Source: Shewanella zhangzhouensis
GTDB taxonomy: Bacteria; Pseudomonadota; Gammaproteobacteria; Enterobacterales; Shewanellaceae
Assembly: GCF_019457615.1 (NCBI RefSeq)
Contig: NZ_CP080414.1
Span: 1-45,000, forward strand
Direction: 5' to 3'
DNA length: 45,000 nt
The position numbers were made by a program, and so were the translations under genes. Every line of letters begins with the position of its first letter. The first letter of the stretch is position 1. The notes beneath the pieces are model-generated. The model was not told where the DNA came from. It ran no database searches and worked only from the letters and a program-made list of their open reading frames with translations. This document shows, one piece after another, positions 9,075 through 17,189 of this stretch.

Positions 9075-9811
9075 GCTTGCGCCTCCTGTTGATTGGCGTC
9101 TTCCTTCGCTTGCCATTGGGCGATATCGCGGCGAATGCCTGCTTCCAGCCTTGAGAGCCTGAACAGATGAATAATGAGCGCCGCTATGGCGGTGGGAATG
9201 GCCCACAGGCCTATGTGTAATGGCTCGACACCCGCAATGCCGTTTTCTTTGAGGAAGGCATCCATCAGCAGCACCGCGCCGAAGGCGATAAAGATATCTT
9301 CACCAAAGAACATGGCCACGTTGTCACAGGCTGCTGCGTGGGCGGCGATTTTGTCGCGTATGGGTTTGGGCAGTGGCCCGTAGGCATTGATGGCAGCGGC
9401 TTCGGCCATCGGGGCCAGCAGGGGTCTTACCGTTTGGGCGTGGCCGCCAAGGCTTAACAGCCCCAGCGCGGCGCTGGCTTCCCGCACAACAAAGTAGAGC
9501 GACAAAATGCGCGCCGTGGTGGCGCTTTTTATCGTGGCAATCCAGCCCTTAGCTCGCTCCCTAAGTCCGTGCCGCTCCAGCAGGGCTATCACCGGCAGGA
9601 TCAGCAGAAAAGACGCCAGCTGGCGGCTGGAGAGAAACTTCTCGCCAAAGGTCTCCAGCAAGGCAAGGGCATCCATACCCACGGCCCAGCCGGTAATCAG
9701 CCCCGCGAGGGTAACAACCAACGAGGGGTTGAATCTCAATGCGAAGCCCAGCACCACCACGGGTATTCCAATCAGCGGCCAGTAGTTGAGGGCCAGCAGC
9801 TCATTCAGCAT
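9071..9811 (-). CDS. DUF969 family membrane protein (candidate 5-oxoproline transport component)
   Basis: A 246-residue polytopic membrane protein with about six hydrophobic segments, beginning MLNELLALNYWPLIGIPVVVLGF. Conserved-looking stretches include FLLILPVIALLERHGL and GGHAQTVRPLLAPMAEAAA in the middle and NVAMFFGEDIFIAFGAVLLM near the C-terminus, typical of DUF969. It overlaps pxpA by 11 bases and DUF979 by 4 bases, so the three are translationally coupled. DUF969 and DUF979 nearly always occur as neighbours, which suggests a two-part transporter; the gene context (pxpABC, pcp) points to 5-oxoproline as cargo. That substrate is inference from neighbours only. Confidence 0.88.
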   Translation of the reverse strand: MLNELLALNYWPLIGIPVVVLGFALRFNPSLVVTLAGLITGWAVGMDALALLETFGEKFLSSRQLASFLLILPVIALLERHGLRERAKGWIATIKSATTARILSLYFVVREASAALGLLSLGGHAQTVRPLLAPMAEAAAINAYGPLPKPIRDKIAAHAAACDNVAMFFGEDIFIAFGAVLLMDAFLKENGIAGVEPLHIGLWAIPTAIAALIIHLFRLSRLEAGIRRDIAQWQAKEDANQQEAQA

Positions 9812-10526
9812 GGCTCGCCTCCAGCAATACCCTTATGCGTTGGGCAAACTGCAACGCTTCGGGATTATCGCCGTGCAGGCACAGGGTATCGGCCCTTAAC
9901 CTAAGTGGAGTGCCATCGATACTGGTGATGCTACCCGACATTAATTCCAGCACCTGCGCCAGCGCTTCGGCTTGGTTGTGGATTACGGCGCCCGGTTTTT
10001 GCCTCGATACCAGAGTCGCGTCGGCCTCGTAGCGGCGGTCAGCAAAGGCCTCCGCCTGCACCTTAAGGCCTGCCTCACGGGCCCATTGCAGCAGTGGGCT
10101 CGCCGCCAACCCCATTAATACCAGCCCGGAGTCGACGGCCTGTATCGCCTCGATAAAGTATGTGGCCAACTCTTTGTCGAAAGCGGCCTGATTGTAGAGG
10201 GCGCCATGGGGTTTCACGTGAAACATCGCAGCATCTTCTTCATCGCAAATCTGCTTCAAGGCCTGGATTTGGGCGATAAGGCTGGTGGTCAGCTCGGTGG
10301 CATCCATGTTCATCGGCAAGCGGCCAAAGTTGGCTCTGTCGGGGAATGACGGATGGGCGCCAATCAGGCAGCCGTTTTCCATGGCAAGCTTCACCGTGGC
10401 GCGCATGCTGTTTGAGTCGCCGGCATGACCGCCACAGGCAATATTGGCGGCATCCACCAGCGCGAGTATCTCGGCATCAAAGGGATAACCTTCGCCCACA
10501 TCGGCATTTAACTGAAGACTAGCCAT
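9801..10526 (-). CDS. pxpA: 5-oxoprolinase subunit A (LamB/YcsF family)
   Basis: PxpA, with PxpB and PxpC, forms the bacterial ATP-dependent 5-oxoprolinase that opens 5-oxoproline to glutamate. The 241-residue product shows the LamB/YcsF signatures: LNADVGEG (6-13), NIACGGHAGD (28-37), GAHPSFPDRANFGR (56-69) and HVKPHGALYN (103-112). ATG 10526 matches the family N-terminus and overlaps the pxpC stop by 8 bases; the frame is open for 50 codons upstream, but those lie in pxpC. Residues 101-106 are encoded by a parS-like palindrome (10210-10225). Confidence 0.95.
   Translation of the reverse strand: MASLQLNADVGEGYPFDAEILALVDAANIACGGHAGDSNSMRATVKLAMENGCLIGAHPSFPDRANFGRLPMNMDATELTTSLIAQIQALKQICDEEDAAMFHVKPHGALYNQAAFDKELATYFIEAIQAVDSGLVLMGLAASPLLQWAREAGLKVQAEAFADRRYEADATLVSRQKPGAVIHNQAEALAQVLELMSGSITSIDGTPLRLRADTLCLHGDNPEALQFAQRIRVLLEASHAE
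10210..10225. promoter_or_regulatory. parS-like ParB-binding site 1 (inside pxpA)
   Basis: GGTTTCACGTGAAACA matches the parS consensus TGTTTCACGTGAAACA at 15 of 16 positions. The 14-base core is a perfect palindrome. It lies within pxpA codons 101-106. It belongs to a group of five similar sites in this window. Confidence 0.75.
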
Positions 10527-11451
10527 GGGCTTCTCCGCTGCCCAGGGCACGGCCGAGGCGATTAAAATATTGTTTCCAGCGTTCACAGGCCGCCAGCGCT
10601 TCGGCGCGGTCGACCAACACAAATTGCAGTGATTGCCCTGGCCGCGCCTGGGCGAGCTTCCACAGATCGGCCTCAATTACTGTGGCCACAATTGGATAAC
10701 CACCGGTGGTTTGCGCATCGTTTAACAGCACTATGGGTTGTCCCGATGGCGGCAGTTGAATGGCCCCGGGGAACACGCCCTGGGAGGCCATCTCCAGAGG
10801 CGCCTTCAGGCGCAGCGCTGGCCCCTCGAGTCTGGCACCCATACGATTGCTGCTTGGCTGCAGTTGCCACGTTGACTCTGTGAGTATTGAGGTTTCGGCG
10901 AGCAGGGGATATTGCGGCCCTGGCAACACCCTTATCTGATTGTCCCAGGGGCTTTGCATAGCGCCTACCTGATGCTTCAGCGGCCGTTCTGGCCCAAGCT
11001 CAAGTCGGTCGCCGGACCTCAGTGCTCGTCCTTCAAGACCGCCCAGACCACTGGATAAATCTGTGCTGGCCGAGCCCATAAACAGGGGCACCTGAATACC
11101 GCCGTCCACCGCCAAATAGGCTCGCATTCCCGCCTTGGGGCCGCGCAGGCTAAGTGTCTGCCCGGCTTTAATCAGGCTGCGCCAACCACTCCAGACCGGC
11201 TTGGTATCGATTCGGGCATCGAAGTCGGCACCTGTGAGTGCAATCCAGGCATCGCGGTTAAATCTAAGACTCGACTGACCCAAAGCAAACTCGAGGCCAG
11301 CAGTGTTATCCGGATTCCCCAGCAACCGGTTGGCGAGCAGCAGAGCCTGACGGTCCAGCGCGCCACTGCGGGGCAGGCCCAGATGGGCAACGCCGCTGCG
11401 GCCGAGGTCCTGCACCGTGGTTTGAATGCCTGCCAGCATCACTTCAAGCAT
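10519..11451 (-). CDS. pxpC: 5-oxoprolinase subunit C (biotin-dependent carboxyltransferase/KipA family)
   Basis: PxpC is the KipA/AHS2-type subunit of 5-oxoprolinase, related to urea amidolyase domains. The 310-residue product shows family features: GIQTTVQDLGRSGVAHLGLP near the N-terminus, SGALDRQALLLANRLLGN, and GQPIVLLNDAQTTGGYPIVATVI near the C-terminus. I chose ATG 11451 (MLEVMLAGIQTTVQD); an in-frame alternative at 11469 would add six residues. It overlaps the end of pxpB by 8 bases and the start of pxpA by 8 bases, so subunits B, C and A are made from one coupled message. Confidence 0.95.
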   Translation of the reverse strand: MLEVMLAGIQTTVQDLGRSGVAHLGLPRSGALDRQALLLANRLLGNPDNTAGLEFALGQSSLRFNRDAWIALTGADFDARIDTKPVWSGWRSLIKAGQTLSLRGPKAGMRAYLAVDGGIQVPLFMGSASTDLSSGLGGLEGRALRSGDRLELGPERPLKHQVGAMQSPWDNQIRVLPGPQYPLLAETSILTESTWQLQPSSNRMGARLEGPALRLKAPLEMASQGVFPGAIQLPPSGQPIVLLNDAQTTGGYPIVATVIEADLWKLAQARPGQSLQFVLVDRAEALAACERWKQYFNRLGRALGSGEAHG

Positions 11452-12115
11452 AGTGCCCTCTCTCGACAAAAATCACTCTGTCGCCTGGTGACAGCAGGCA
11501 AGGGGAGTTGGCGGTGGCATCAAATAGCTGCGTATGAGTTCTACCTATGAGATGCCAGCCGCCTGGGGCCGTGCAGGGATAAATGCCTGTTTGAGCACCA
11601 CCTATTCCGACGCTGCCGGCGGGAACCGCTTGCCTGGGTGTGGCCAGTCTGGGAGTGTGCAGTGTATTTGACAGGCCACTTAGGTAGGGAAATCCGGGTA
11701 AGAATCCGATAAAGAGGACCCGATAATTGCCTTGGGTGTGGAGACGAATGATGTCCCGGCTATTCAGTCCGTGCCGGGTGGCCAATGATTCCAGGTCGGG
11801 GCCAGCTTCGCCACCGTAACTGACAGGAATAATATGCTCGCGTCCTTTATGAATATCAGTGCTGGCGGTGCGATGAAACTCCGCCTCTAACCAGCGACAC
11901 CACAGCTCGGGGTCCTGATTGTCACTCAGTCTTAACGTCAGGTTGTTCATCCCGGGCACGGTTTCCAACACGCCGTCTCGGTCCCGGCACTTATTGGCCA
12001 GCTGCCAGATACGGCTCTGGATCTGCAGACAAACCTCGGGGTCTGACGAAAGCGGCAAGCCAAGGAATACCTGATACTCACCCAAAACCGAGATTTGGGG
12101 AGAAAGAGACTGCAT
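11444..12115 (-). CDS. pxpB: 5-oxoprolinase subunit B (KipI family)
   Basis: PxpB is the KipI/AHS1-type subunit of 5-oxoprolinase and pairs with PxpC. The 223-residue product has the typical motifs IPVSYGGEAGPDLESLA, GFLPGFPYLSGL, RLATPRQAVPAGSVGIGGAQTGIYP and PGGWHLIGRT. In Bacillus the homologous pair also inhibits the sporulation kinase KinA, but here the adjacent pxpA and pcp make the enzymatic role much more likely. It is the first gene of the seven-gene minus-strand operon. An AAGGAA ribosome-binding sequence lies about 9 bases before ATG 12115, and a perfect TTGACA -35 box is found at 12170-12175. Confidence 0.95.
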   Translation of the reverse strand: MQSLSPQISVLGEYQVFLGLPLSSDPEVCLQIQSRIWQLANKCRDRDGVLETVPGMNNLTLRLSDNQDPELWCRWLEAEFHRTASTDIHKGREHIIPVSYGGEAGPDLESLATRHGLNSRDIIRLHTQGNYRVLFIGFLPGFPYLSGLSNTLHTPRLATPRQAVPAGSVGIGGAQTGIYPCTAPGGWHLIGRTHTQLFDATANSPCLLSPGDRVIFVERGHYA

Positions 12116-12146
12116 GGGGGATATTCCTTAAGCCAAACATCTTCTG

Positions 12147-12175
12147 AACCTAAAAAAAGCCCCCACCAGTGTCAA
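12147..12175 (-). promoter_or_regulatory. Candidate sigma70 promoter of the pxp operon
   Basis: On the minus strand a perfect TTGACA (12170-12175) is separated by 17 bases from TAGGTT (12147-12152), a weak -10 match at three of six positions. Its position 30-60 bases before pxpB fits a promoter. The good -35 and weak -10 suggest regulated or weak activity. Confidence 0.4.
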
Positions 12176-12353
12176 TAAATTGATCCATAAATGTTGTTTT
12201 ATTTGGGGTTTGTTAAGTTGGGGTTCAGCTGCACTATCCTGGGTTGCCGTCACGTATCTGTGACGAACAGGGCTGGCAATTTCTGACTGAAAGCCTAGTA
12301 TTTAATCTTGAACTTCTGCCATAACCTGCCTGATAAATCGGGTTTTTCATTGG

Positions 12354-12368
12354 AAGGAAACTTTCCTT
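12354..12368 (+). promoter_or_regulatory. Palindrome covering the ribosome-binding site of the HDOD gene
   Basis: AAGGAAACTTTCCTT is a perfect 7+7-base inverted repeat ending one base before ATG 12370. The AAGGA half is the only Shine-Dalgarno-like sequence. With a one-base spacer the hairpin would have to open its innermost pairs, but five pairs could still sequester the site. It could also be a protein-binding site. Confidence 0.4.
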
Positions 12369-12369
12369 A

Positions 12370-13425
12370 ATGCGGCTTTTCAGCAAGCTTTTCAATATTC
12401 GTGACAATACAGTGGTGGAGCGTCCCCGCAGCCTTTCCGGCGAAGGTATAGCCGCTAAGGCCCAAAACCGGGTTGCCGAGAAGATATCTTCAAGCCCCAA
12501 CGATACCGATACGGTTGCTGCACCTACCGTGGATGTGGAGGCACTCTTTTACAGCCTGCTGTTTGCAACCAGTCATAAAGATACCGGCGGCATTGCCAAT
12601 AACCTTGAAAAGCGGCTGATCGGCAACGTGGAGTCTGCACTGGCCGACCCCAAGGTGATTGCCGAAAAGGTTTTCAAACTGCCCCACGATTTGATTGAAT
12701 TGGATAAACAGCTTGCCAATCCGGAGGTCGACACTGATGAGGTGATAGCGCTAATCAAGCGTGACCCGGTGCTCAGTGCAGAGGTGATCCAGCTGTGTAA
12801 TGCGCCCGCATTTCATCGGGGCGCCAAGGATATAACCAGCTTACAGCAGGCGGTGGTAATTCTGGGGCGCGAACAGCTCAGGCGTTTCGTGAGTGCAGTG
12901 AAAGTTAGGGAAGTTGTTGAAATAAAGCCAATTTATTACCGTCGATTCGGCGCTGAGGTATGGCGGCATTCGCTTCAGGTTGCCTATCTGGCCGCCGAGT
13001 TGGCCAAAGAGGATCAGGATACCGCCTTTATGCTGGGGCTTATTCACGATGTGGGTAAGATAGCGATTTTTCAGATGTTGCTGGAAGCCTTCGCCAAAGC
13101 TGAACCCGGGGAACAGCCAAGATCATGGTTGTTTCGTCAGGTTATGACATCCAAGTCATTGATTTTAAGTGCTGTATTGGCACGATCCTGGCAGCTGCCA
13201 CCGTTATTTTCCCGTTCTCTAGCAGCATTGGCAAATCCAGACAATATGCCCACAGAACCCCTGCCAAAAGCTATCTGGACAGCTAACTATATCAGTGAGT
13301 GTTCCATGTTGTGGCAGGCAGCCAGGCTTAAAGAGGCACAGCTGAACGATTTGCTGGTACGCATAGGCATGGACAGGAAAACCTTTGATCCCCTGCACGA
13401 AAAACTCATCCTCTTTACCCGTTGA
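12370..13425 (+). CDS. HDOD domain signalling protein
   Basis: The 351-residue cytoplasmic protein has a variable, Ser/Asn-rich N-terminal part (1-90) and an HDOD domain (about 95-290), a degenerate relative of HD phosphohydrolases found in signal-transduction proteins. Seen in the sequence are LIKRDPVLSAEVIQLCNAP, SLQQAVVILGREQLRRFV and GLIHDVGKIAIF with His-Asp at 226-227. The partner aspartate/histidine set of true HD phosphodiesterases is not obviously complete, so catalysis is doubtful; HDOD proteins often act as regulators of motility, biofilm or stress. It stands alone between the divergent pxp operon and convergent glyS. A palindrome overlaps its ribosome-binding site. Confidence 0.88.
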   Translation: MRLFSKLFNIRDNTVVERPRSLSGEGIAAKAQNRVAEKISSSPNDTDTVAAPTVDVEALFYSLLFATSHKDTGGIANNLEKRLIGNVESALADPKVIAEKVFKLPHDLIELDKQLANPEVDTDEVIALIKRDPVLSAEVIQLCNAPAFHRGAKDITSLQQAVVILGREQLRRFVSAVKVREVVEIKPIYYRRFGAEVWRHSLQVAYLAAELAKEDQDTAFMLGLIHDVGKIAIFQMLLEAFAKAEPGEQPRSWLFRQVMTSKSLILSAVLARSWQLPPLFSRSLAALANPDNMPTEPLPKAIWTANYISECSMLWQAARLKEAQLNDLLVRIGMDRKTFDPLHEKLILFTR

Positions 13426-13442
13426 GAAAGAATTTTAGGCAT

Positions 13443-13470
13443 AAAAAAACGCGCCCTGAGGCGCGTTTTT
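13443..13470. terminator. Bidirectional terminator between the HDOD gene and glyS
   Basis: The stem ACGCGCC/GGCGCGT with loop CTGA is preceded by seven A and followed by a T-run, so it works on both strands for the convergent HDOD gene and glyS. Confidence 0.85.
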
Positions 13471-13496
13471 CTTAACGAGCATTTGCTACTGCTGCA

Positions 13497-15566
13497 TTAC
13501 TGAAGCAGAGAAATGTCGGCGACGTGCAGGAACTGGTCACGCAGGTTACCAAGCAGTGCCAGACGGTTGTTACGAAGCGCCTGGTCATCGGCCATTACCA
13601 TCACGTCTTCGAAGAACTGATCCACGCTCTCACGCAGGGCAGCCAGTTCGGTCAGCGCCTGTTGGTAGTTACCGGCAGCAAACAGCGGGGCAATCACAGG
13701 TGTGACTTCGGCAAGCTTGTCGGCCAGCGCCTTTTCAGCGGCTTCGCTCAGCAATGCAGCATTGATGCTGCTCGGCAATTCACCTTCCACCTTGGCCAGA
13801 ATGTTGGACACACGCTTGTTGGCGGCGGCCAGCGCAGCGGCCTGCTCCAGGGTGCGGAAGTGGCTTACCGCCAGGATGCGGTCATCAAAATCCGCAGGGC
13901 GGGTTGGACGACGGGCCAGTACAGCGAGGATAACGTCGGTGCTGATGCCTTTGTCCTGATACCAGGCGCGGAAGCGGGCCATCAGGAACTCGAGCACTTC
14001 ATCAGCAGCCTGGGCATTGCTGAGGTTGGCACCGTGCAATTCGACTGCTTTGGCAATCAAATCAACCAGATCCAGCGGCAACTTGTTCTCTACTATAATA
14101 CGCAGTACACCAATGGCGGCACGGCGCAGCGCGAACGGGTCGGCAGCGCCTTTAGGCGCCTGACCGATACCGAAGATGCCAGACAGGGTGTCGAGCTTTT
14201 CAGCCAGTGCCACGGCGCAGGAAACACCGGCGCTAGGCACGCTGTCGCCACTGAACTTGGGCTTGTATTGCTCTTCCAGTGCCACAGCAACGGCTTCGGC
14301 CTCACCGTCGAGACGCGCATAGTGCATGCCCATGGTGCCCTGGGTGTCGGTGAATTCCATCACCATGTTGGTCATCAGGTCGCACTTTGACAGGAGACCT
14401 GCTCGGGCGGCGTCTTCGCTGCTGGCGCCAATTTGACCGGCGATAAAGCCGGCGAGGGCAGAGATGCGCTCGGCACGGTCTTTCAGGGTGCCCAGTTGCT
14501 TCTGGAATACTACGGTATCCAGGCTCGCCAGGCGGCTAGCAAGAGTGTGCTTCTTGTCGGTGTTGAAGAAGAACTCGGCGTCGGCCAGACGTGGGCGAAC
14601 CACCTTCTCGTTACCGGAGATGATTTGCGCTGGATCTTTGGACTCGATATTGGCCACAAAAATGAAGTTTGGCAGCAGCTTGCCATCGTTTGAGAACACC
14701 GGGAAGTACTTCTGGTCGCCCTTCATGGTGTACACCAGAGCTTCGGCAGGCACGGCCAGGAACTTGTCTTCGAAGTGGGCAGTGAGTACCACGGGCCACT
14801 CAACCAGCGAGGCCACTTCTTCCAGCAGGCCTTCTTCGATGTCGGCGTTGCCACCAATCTCGGCAGCGGCCTTTTCGGCATCAATCTTGATAAGGGCTTT
14901 ACGGGCCTGATAGTCGGCGATGACTTTGCCGCGCTCTTTCAGAGCAGCCAGGTAGTTGTCCGCATGATCAAGGCTGAAGCTGGACTCGCCCATAAAGCGG
15001 TGGCCGCGGATGATACGGTCAGACTGGATGCCCAGCACCTCACCGGCAATCAGTTCGCTGCCAAGCAGCAGGGTAACTGTGTGCACGGGGCGGATAAACT
15101 GAGTGCTGTTGCTACCCCAACGCATTGGTTTGGGGATAGGCAGCTTGTCCAGTGCGCGCTGGGTCATGGCAGGCACCAGTGCTGCTGTTGGCTCACCGGC
15201 GACATGGGCACGATAAACCAGCCATTCACCTTTTTCAGTGGCCAGACGCTCGGCTTCGGCTACGGTAATACCGTTACCACGGGCCCAGCCTTCCGCGGCC
15301 TTGGTGGGGTTACCTTCGGCATCGAAAGCGGACTGCACGGCAGGGCCGCGCTTTTCAACGACTTTATCTTCCTGAGCGGTGGCCAGACCCTTAACGTACA
15401 GGGCCAGACGACGTGGAGCGGCATACCATTCTATAGATTCAAATGGCAGTTCGGCCTTGGTCAGTTCTTCGCTGAAGTTGGCCTGAAAGGATTCGGCCAG
15501 GGTGCGGAGCGCTTTCGGTGGCAGCTCTTCGGTACCGATTTCGATGAGCAGGTTTTCGAATTTCAT
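13497..15566 (-). CDS. glyS: Glycyl-tRNA synthetase beta subunit
   Basis: GlyS is the tRNA-recognition subunit of the alpha2beta2 bacterial glycyl-tRNA synthetase. The 689-residue length and the N-terminus (MKFENLLIEIGTEELPPKAL) match the family. Further matches are PIPKPMRWGSNSTQFIRPVHT, GHRFMGE and DPFALRRAAIGVLRII, with the C-terminal anticodon-binding-like DALR region (about 580-680). It follows glyQ by 12 bases, and AGAGGAAGA precedes the ATG. Transcription ends at the bidirectional terminator at 13443-13470. Two long open frames on the opposite strand are shadows. Confidence 0.98.
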   Translation of the reverse strand: MKFENLLIEIGTEELPPKALRTLAESFQANFSEELTKAELPFESIEWYAAPRRLALYVKGLATAQEDKVVEKRGPAVQSAFDAEGNPTKAAEGWARGNGITVAEAERLATEKGEWLVYRAHVAGEPTAALVPAMTQRALDKLPIPKPMRWGSNSTQFIRPVHTVTLLLGSELIAGEVLGIQSDRIIRGHRFMGESSFSLDHADNYLAALKERGKVIADYQARKALIKIDAEKAAAEIGGNADIEEGLLEEVASLVEWPVVLTAHFEDKFLAVPAEALVYTMKGDQKYFPVFSNDGKLLPNFIFVANIESKDPAQIISGNEKVVRPRLADAEFFFNTDKKHTLASRLASLDTVVFQKQLGTLKDRAERISALAGFIAGQIGASSEDAARAGLLSKCDLMTNMVMEFTDTQGTMGMHYARLDGEAEAVAVALEEQYKPKFSGDSVPSAGVSCAVALAEKLDTLSGIFGIGQAPKGAADPFALRRAAIGVLRIIVENKLPLDLVDLIAKAVELHGANLSNAQAADEVLEFLMARFRAWYQDKGISTDVILAVLARRPTRPADFDDRILAVSHFRTLEQAAALAAANKRVSNILAKVEGELPSSINAALLSEAAEKALADKLAEVTPVIAPLFAAGNYQQALTELAALRESVDQFFEDVMVMADDQALRNNRLALLGNLRDQFLHVADISLLQ

Positions 15567-15578
15567 TTAATCTTCCTC

Positions 15579-16484
15579 TTATTTGCACATCGGGAAGCCG
15601 AGGGCTTCACGGGCCTTGTAGTAGGCTTCGGCAACTGCCTTGGCCATGGTGCGCACACGCAGAATGTAGCGCTGACGCTCGGTCACAGAGATAGCGTGAC
15701 GAGCATCCAGCAGGTTGAACGCGTGTGAGGCCTTCATGACTTGCTCGTAAGCGGGCAGAGGCAGAGGAGTTTCCAATGACAACAAATGCTGACAGGCTTT
15801 TTCGCATTGGTCGAACATGCCGAACAGGAAGTCCACGTCGGCGTGCTCAAAGTTATAGGTAGATTGTTCTACTTCGTTCTGGTGGAACACATCGCCGTAG
15901 GTGATGCGACCCATAGGGCCATCGGTCCATACCAGATCGTAAACGCTGTCTACGCCCTGGATGTACATGGCCAGACGCTCGAGACCATAGGTGATTTCAC
16001 CGGTCACTGGGCTGCATTCGATACCGCCCACTTGCTGGAAGTAGGTGAACTGAGTCACTTCCATGCCGTTGAGCCACACTTCCCAGCCCAGACCCCAGGC
16101 GCCCAGTGTTGGCGATTCCCAGTTGTCTTCCACGAAGCGAATGTCGTGGATTTGGGTGTCGATACCCAGGGCTTGCAGCGAGCCTAAGTAGAGTTCCTGA
16201 ATGTTGTCAGGGGATGGCTTCAATACGACCTGGAACTGGTAGTAGTGTTGCAAGCGGTTCGGGTTTTCACCGTAGCGACCATCGGTTGGGCGGCGTGAAG
16301 GCTGCACATAGGCGCTGCTCATTGGCTCGGGACCGAGGGCGCGCAGGAAGGTCTGAGGGTGGAAGGTGCCGGCACCGACTTCCATATCCAGTGGTTGGAC
16401 AATGGCACAGCCTTGCTGAGCCCAGTAATCCTGCAGGGTCAAAATAAAGCCCTGGAATGTCTTTACGTCGTATTTCGTCGTCAT
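15579..16484 (-). CDS. glyQ: Glycyl-tRNA synthetase alpha subunit
   Basis: GlyQ is the catalytic class II subunit that activates glycine with ATP; it works as a complex with GlyS. The 301-residue product has family signatures TFQGFILTLQDYWAQQGC, ARHAISVTERQRYILRVR and the motif-2-like region RPTDGRYGENPNRLQHYYQFQV (written here in two overlapping parts of the family pattern: RPTDGRYGENPNR and LQHYYQFQV). It heads the glyQ-glyS operon. On the minus strand a perfect TATAAT lies at 16522-16527, about 40 bases before the ATG. It is divergent from tag. Confidence 0.97.
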   Translation of the reverse strand: MTTKYDVKTFQGFILTLQDYWAQQGCAIVQPLDMEVGAGTFHPQTFLRALGPEPMSSAYVQPSRRPTDGRYGENPNRLQHYYQFQVVLKPSPDNIQELYLGSLQALGIDTQIHDIRFVEDNWESPTLGAWGLGWEVWLNGMEVTQFTYFQQVGGIECSPVTGEITYGLERLAMYIQGVDSVYDLVWTDGPMGRITYGDVFHQNEVEQSTYNFEHADVDFLFGMFDQCEKACQHLLSLETPLPLPAYEQVMKASHAFNLLDARHAISVTERQRYILRVRTMAKAVAEAYYKAREALGFPMCK

Positions 16485-16521
16485 GTCTACTGCTGTCAGC
16501 TGAAAATAGAAAATGGGTTCG

Positions 16522-16527
16522 ATTATA
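16522..16527 (-). promoter_or_regulatory. Candidate -10 box of the glyQS promoter
   Basis: A perfect TATAAT on the minus strand lies about 40 bases upstream of glyQ. No good -35 is seen at 17 bases (TACATA), so the assignment rests on the -10 box and position. Confidence 0.45.
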
Positions 16528-16594
16528 CCTTGTAGATCTGTGCTTATGTAGGCTATTTTTTAGCGAATTTTGGGCTAAAACACAGGGAAAGATG

Positions 16595-17164
16595 ATGGCA
16601 GACAGTAGGAATCGGTGCGCTTGGGTAGGGAACGATAGCCTGTATCAGCAGTATCACGACGAGGTTTGGGGCAGGCCGGTATACGATGCCAGGGAACTCT
16701 TCGCCAAGTTATGTCTCGATGGGCAGCAGGCAGGTCTTTCCTGGATCACCATCTTAAAGAAGCAGGCAAATTACGAAGCCGCCTTTGCCAACTTTGAACC
16801 TGCCATCATTGCCAATTTCGATGAGGCCAAGGTGGAGGAGTTAATGCAAAATCCCGGGATTGTGCGTAACCGTGCCAAGGTCAACTCCATCATACGTAAT
16901 GCCCGTGCGTACCTTAACTACGTGGAAGCAGGCAATGATTTTGCGGCTTTCTTATGGAGTTTTGTTGGCGATAAACCCATAGTGAATCACTTTGGCGCTA
17001 TTTCCGAGGTGCCTGCGCAGACGCCAGAATCAGAGGCCATGTCCAAGGCGCTCAAGAAGCTTGGTTTCAACTTTGTTGGGCCAACCATTTGCTATGCTTT
17101 TATGCAGGCCGTCGGCATGGTGAATGACCACACGGTTGATTGCCATTGCTACCAAAAGTATTGA
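16595..17164 (+). CDS. tag: DNA-3-methyladenine glycosylase I
   Basis: Tag excises 3-methyladenine from alkylated DNA, starting base-excision repair. The 189-residue product has the family N-terminus RCAWVGNDSLYQQYHDEVWG, with the Cys and His that bind zinc, and the matching C-terminal pair in VNDHTVDCHCYQ. The core motif AGLSWITILKKQANYEAAF is present. Two adjacent ATG codons (16592 and 16595) are possible starts; AGGGA at 16584-16588 is better spaced from the second. The frame is open further upstream into glyQ sequence without homology. It is divergent from glyQS, a common arrangement, and is followed by a terminator. Confidence 0.95.
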   Translation: MADSRNRCAWVGNDSLYQQYHDEVWGRPVYDARELFAKLCLDGQQAGLSWITILKKQANYEAAFANFEPAIIANFDEAKVEELMQNPGIVRNRAKVNSIIRNARAYLNYVEAGNDFAAFLWSFVGDKPIVNHFGAISEVPAQTPESEAMSKALKKLGFNFVGPTICYAFMQAVGMVNDHTVDCHCYQKY

Positions 17165-17189
17165 TGTTGGAAGCGACTGGCCAGCCCAT

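Noticed and set aside
12248..12265. CGTCAC/GTGACG inverted repeat upstream of the HDOD gene, as a CRP site
   Set aside because: The half-sites are in reversed order relative to TGTGA-N6-TCACA; it may be an unrelated operator, but nothing supports a name.
13524..15728. Long open frames opposite glyS (288 and 317 codons)
   Set aside because: They mirror the codon pattern of glyS/glyQ and have low-complexity, non-family sequence.
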